A DNA stretch of 6,000 bases from an uncultured Bacteroidales bacterium (GTDB lineage: Bacteria; Bacteroidota; Bacteroidia; Bacteroidales; UBA932). Of the stretch, positions 5,127 through 6,000 are shown piece by piece (the first letter of the stretch is position 1; every line of letters begins with the position of its first letter). Both the position numbers and the translations under genes were made by a program. The stretch is from contig CAMHRD010000077.1 in the NCBI GenBank assembly GCA_946187365.1, positions 1 through 6,000 of the forward strand, given 5' to 3'. A model generated the notes under the pieces. That model was not told where the DNA came from. It saw nothing but the letters and a program-made list of their open reading frames with translations, and made no database searches.

Positions 5127-6000
5127 ATGAAATTTAAATCTTTTATATCAAAGGCTGCCGTTGCGTTTGCTGTGTTAATGTTTTTGTTCTCAATATCTTA
5201 CGCCCAGGAACACAAGCATTGCCAGAAAGAGGAGCCTAATGCAAAGTATGTATTCCTGTTTATAGGTGACGGTATGGGTTTTGCCCACGTTGCTCTTACT
5301 GAGGCATATAAGGCGGCAGTTAAGGGAAAGATAGGCAGCGAGCCGCTGCTCTTTACCCAGTTCCCTGTTATGGGTATGGCTACCACATACTCTGCGTCCA
5401 ACATTATAACCTGCTCATCTGCAGCTGCTACGGCACTTGCATCCGGCATTAAGACAAACAACAATACTGTGGGCGTTTATCCGGACTCTATACCGGTATA
5501 TCAGATTTCATACAAACTGAAGGATTTGGGTTACAAGATTGGTATTATGACAACTGTAACCATAGACCATGCAACCCCTGCATGCTTCTATGCTCACAAC
5601 ATTAATAGGTCTGATTACTTCAACATTGCAATGGAACTTCCGGAGTCCGGCTTTGATTTCTTTGGCGGCGGCGGATTTGGCGGAGCAACCGCAAAGAAAG
5701 TTGAGAACCCTGAGCAGAAGATTTATGACAAGGTTGCAAAGTTCGGTTACACAGTGGCTTACGGAGTGGATGACTATAAGGCAAAGAAGGGCTCTACAGA
5801 TAAGATGATTCTCTTCCAGGCAGATAAAAAGCAGAAGGATAAGATTCTGCCGTATGCCATTGGGAGAAAGGATACAGATCTCTCTTTAAAGCAGGTTGTT
5901 GAGGCTGCTATAGATTTCCTCTATACTCCGGACGGAAAGGGTTTCTTTATGATGTGCGAGGGGGGAAAGATAGATTTTGCTGCACATAACAATGATGCTG
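5127..6000 (+). CDS. Exported alkaline phosphatase (3'-truncated)
   Basis: This is a member of the PhoA-type alkaline phosphatase family, which removes phosphate from monoesters outside the cytoplasm using two zinc ions and one magnesium ion. The first 291 residues are visible and the frame is still open at the window end. Residues 1-26 form a signal peptide (MKFKSFISK, hydrophobic core, SYA before QEHKH), so the product is exported. The active site is recognisable by alignment to E. coli PhoA: Asp48 in FIGDGMG (D51), Ser97 in ITCSSAAATALASG (nucleophile S102), His148 and Thr150 in DHATPA (D153 and T155), Arg161 in HNINRSDY (R166), and Glu278, Asp283 and His287 in CEGGKIDFAAH (E322, D327, H331). 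The residue before the nucleophile is Cys rather than the usual Asp. A Gly-rich segment (FFGGGGFGG) lies at 178-186. The start is the first ATG, opening the signal peptide. It has its own promoter after the exb terminator. The C-terminal metal ligands lie beyond the window. Confidence 0.93.
   Translation, partial: MKFKSFISKAAVAFAVLMFLFSISYAQEHKHCQKEEPNAKYVFLFIGDGMGFAHVALTEAYKAAVKGKIGSEPLLFTQFPVMGMATTYSASNIITCSSAAATALASGIKTNNNTVGVYPDSIPVYQISYKLKDLGYKIGIMTTVTIDHATPACFYAHNINRSDYFNIAMELPESGFDFFGGGGFGGATAKKVENPEQKIYDKVAKFGYTVAYGVDDYKAKKGSTDKMILFQADKKQKDKILPYAIGRKDTDLSLKQVVEAAIDFLYTPDGKGFFMMCEGGKIDFAAHNNDA

Overview
The window looks like a piece of a Bacteroidales (phylum Bacteroidota) chromosome. 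The evidence is an ExbB whose N-terminus is a signal peptide plus an Ala/Glu/Gln/Pro linker, an exbB / small membrane protein / exbD / exbD gene order, mostly A/T-rich start regions without Shine-Dalgarno sites, and a TAnnTTTG-type promoter element before the last gene. The genus cannot be fixed from this sequence. All genes are on the + strand, coding density is high, and I see no mobile element, CRISPR array, tRNA or rRNA.

Positions 1-2592 hold a housekeeping run: the 3' part of dprA (ssDNA-binding RecA loader, cut by the window edge), a TatD-family metal-dependent hydrolase, and a cytoplasmic type I L-asparaginase. The gaps are 19 and 16 bp, so these three are probably co-transcribed. Functionally they are unrelated.

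Positions 2593-5071 hold an energy-transduction operon after a 122-bp gap: ExbB (proton channel), an uncharacterised four-helix membrane protein, and two dissimilar ExbD proteins. It is closed by a clear intrinsic terminator at 5036-5071. ExbB and ExbD harvest the proton gradient to drive TonB-dependent outer-membrane transport. No tonB gene is present here, so the partner must be encoded elsewhere. Codon choice in exbB (GGT, GCT, GTT, CTT, CGT) differs from the upstream genes and suggests high expression.

Positions 5072-6000 carry a separately promoted gene: a strong -7 element at 5088-5095 and the first 291 codons of an exported alkaline phosphatase that runs off the window.

Most of the content is conventional. 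The points worth a second look are the unknown membrane protein inside the exb operon, the asymmetric ExbD pair, the Cys replacing the usual Asp next to the phosphatase nucleophile, and an inverted repeat over the phosphatase promoter. I found no convincing new defence, mobile or RNA system.
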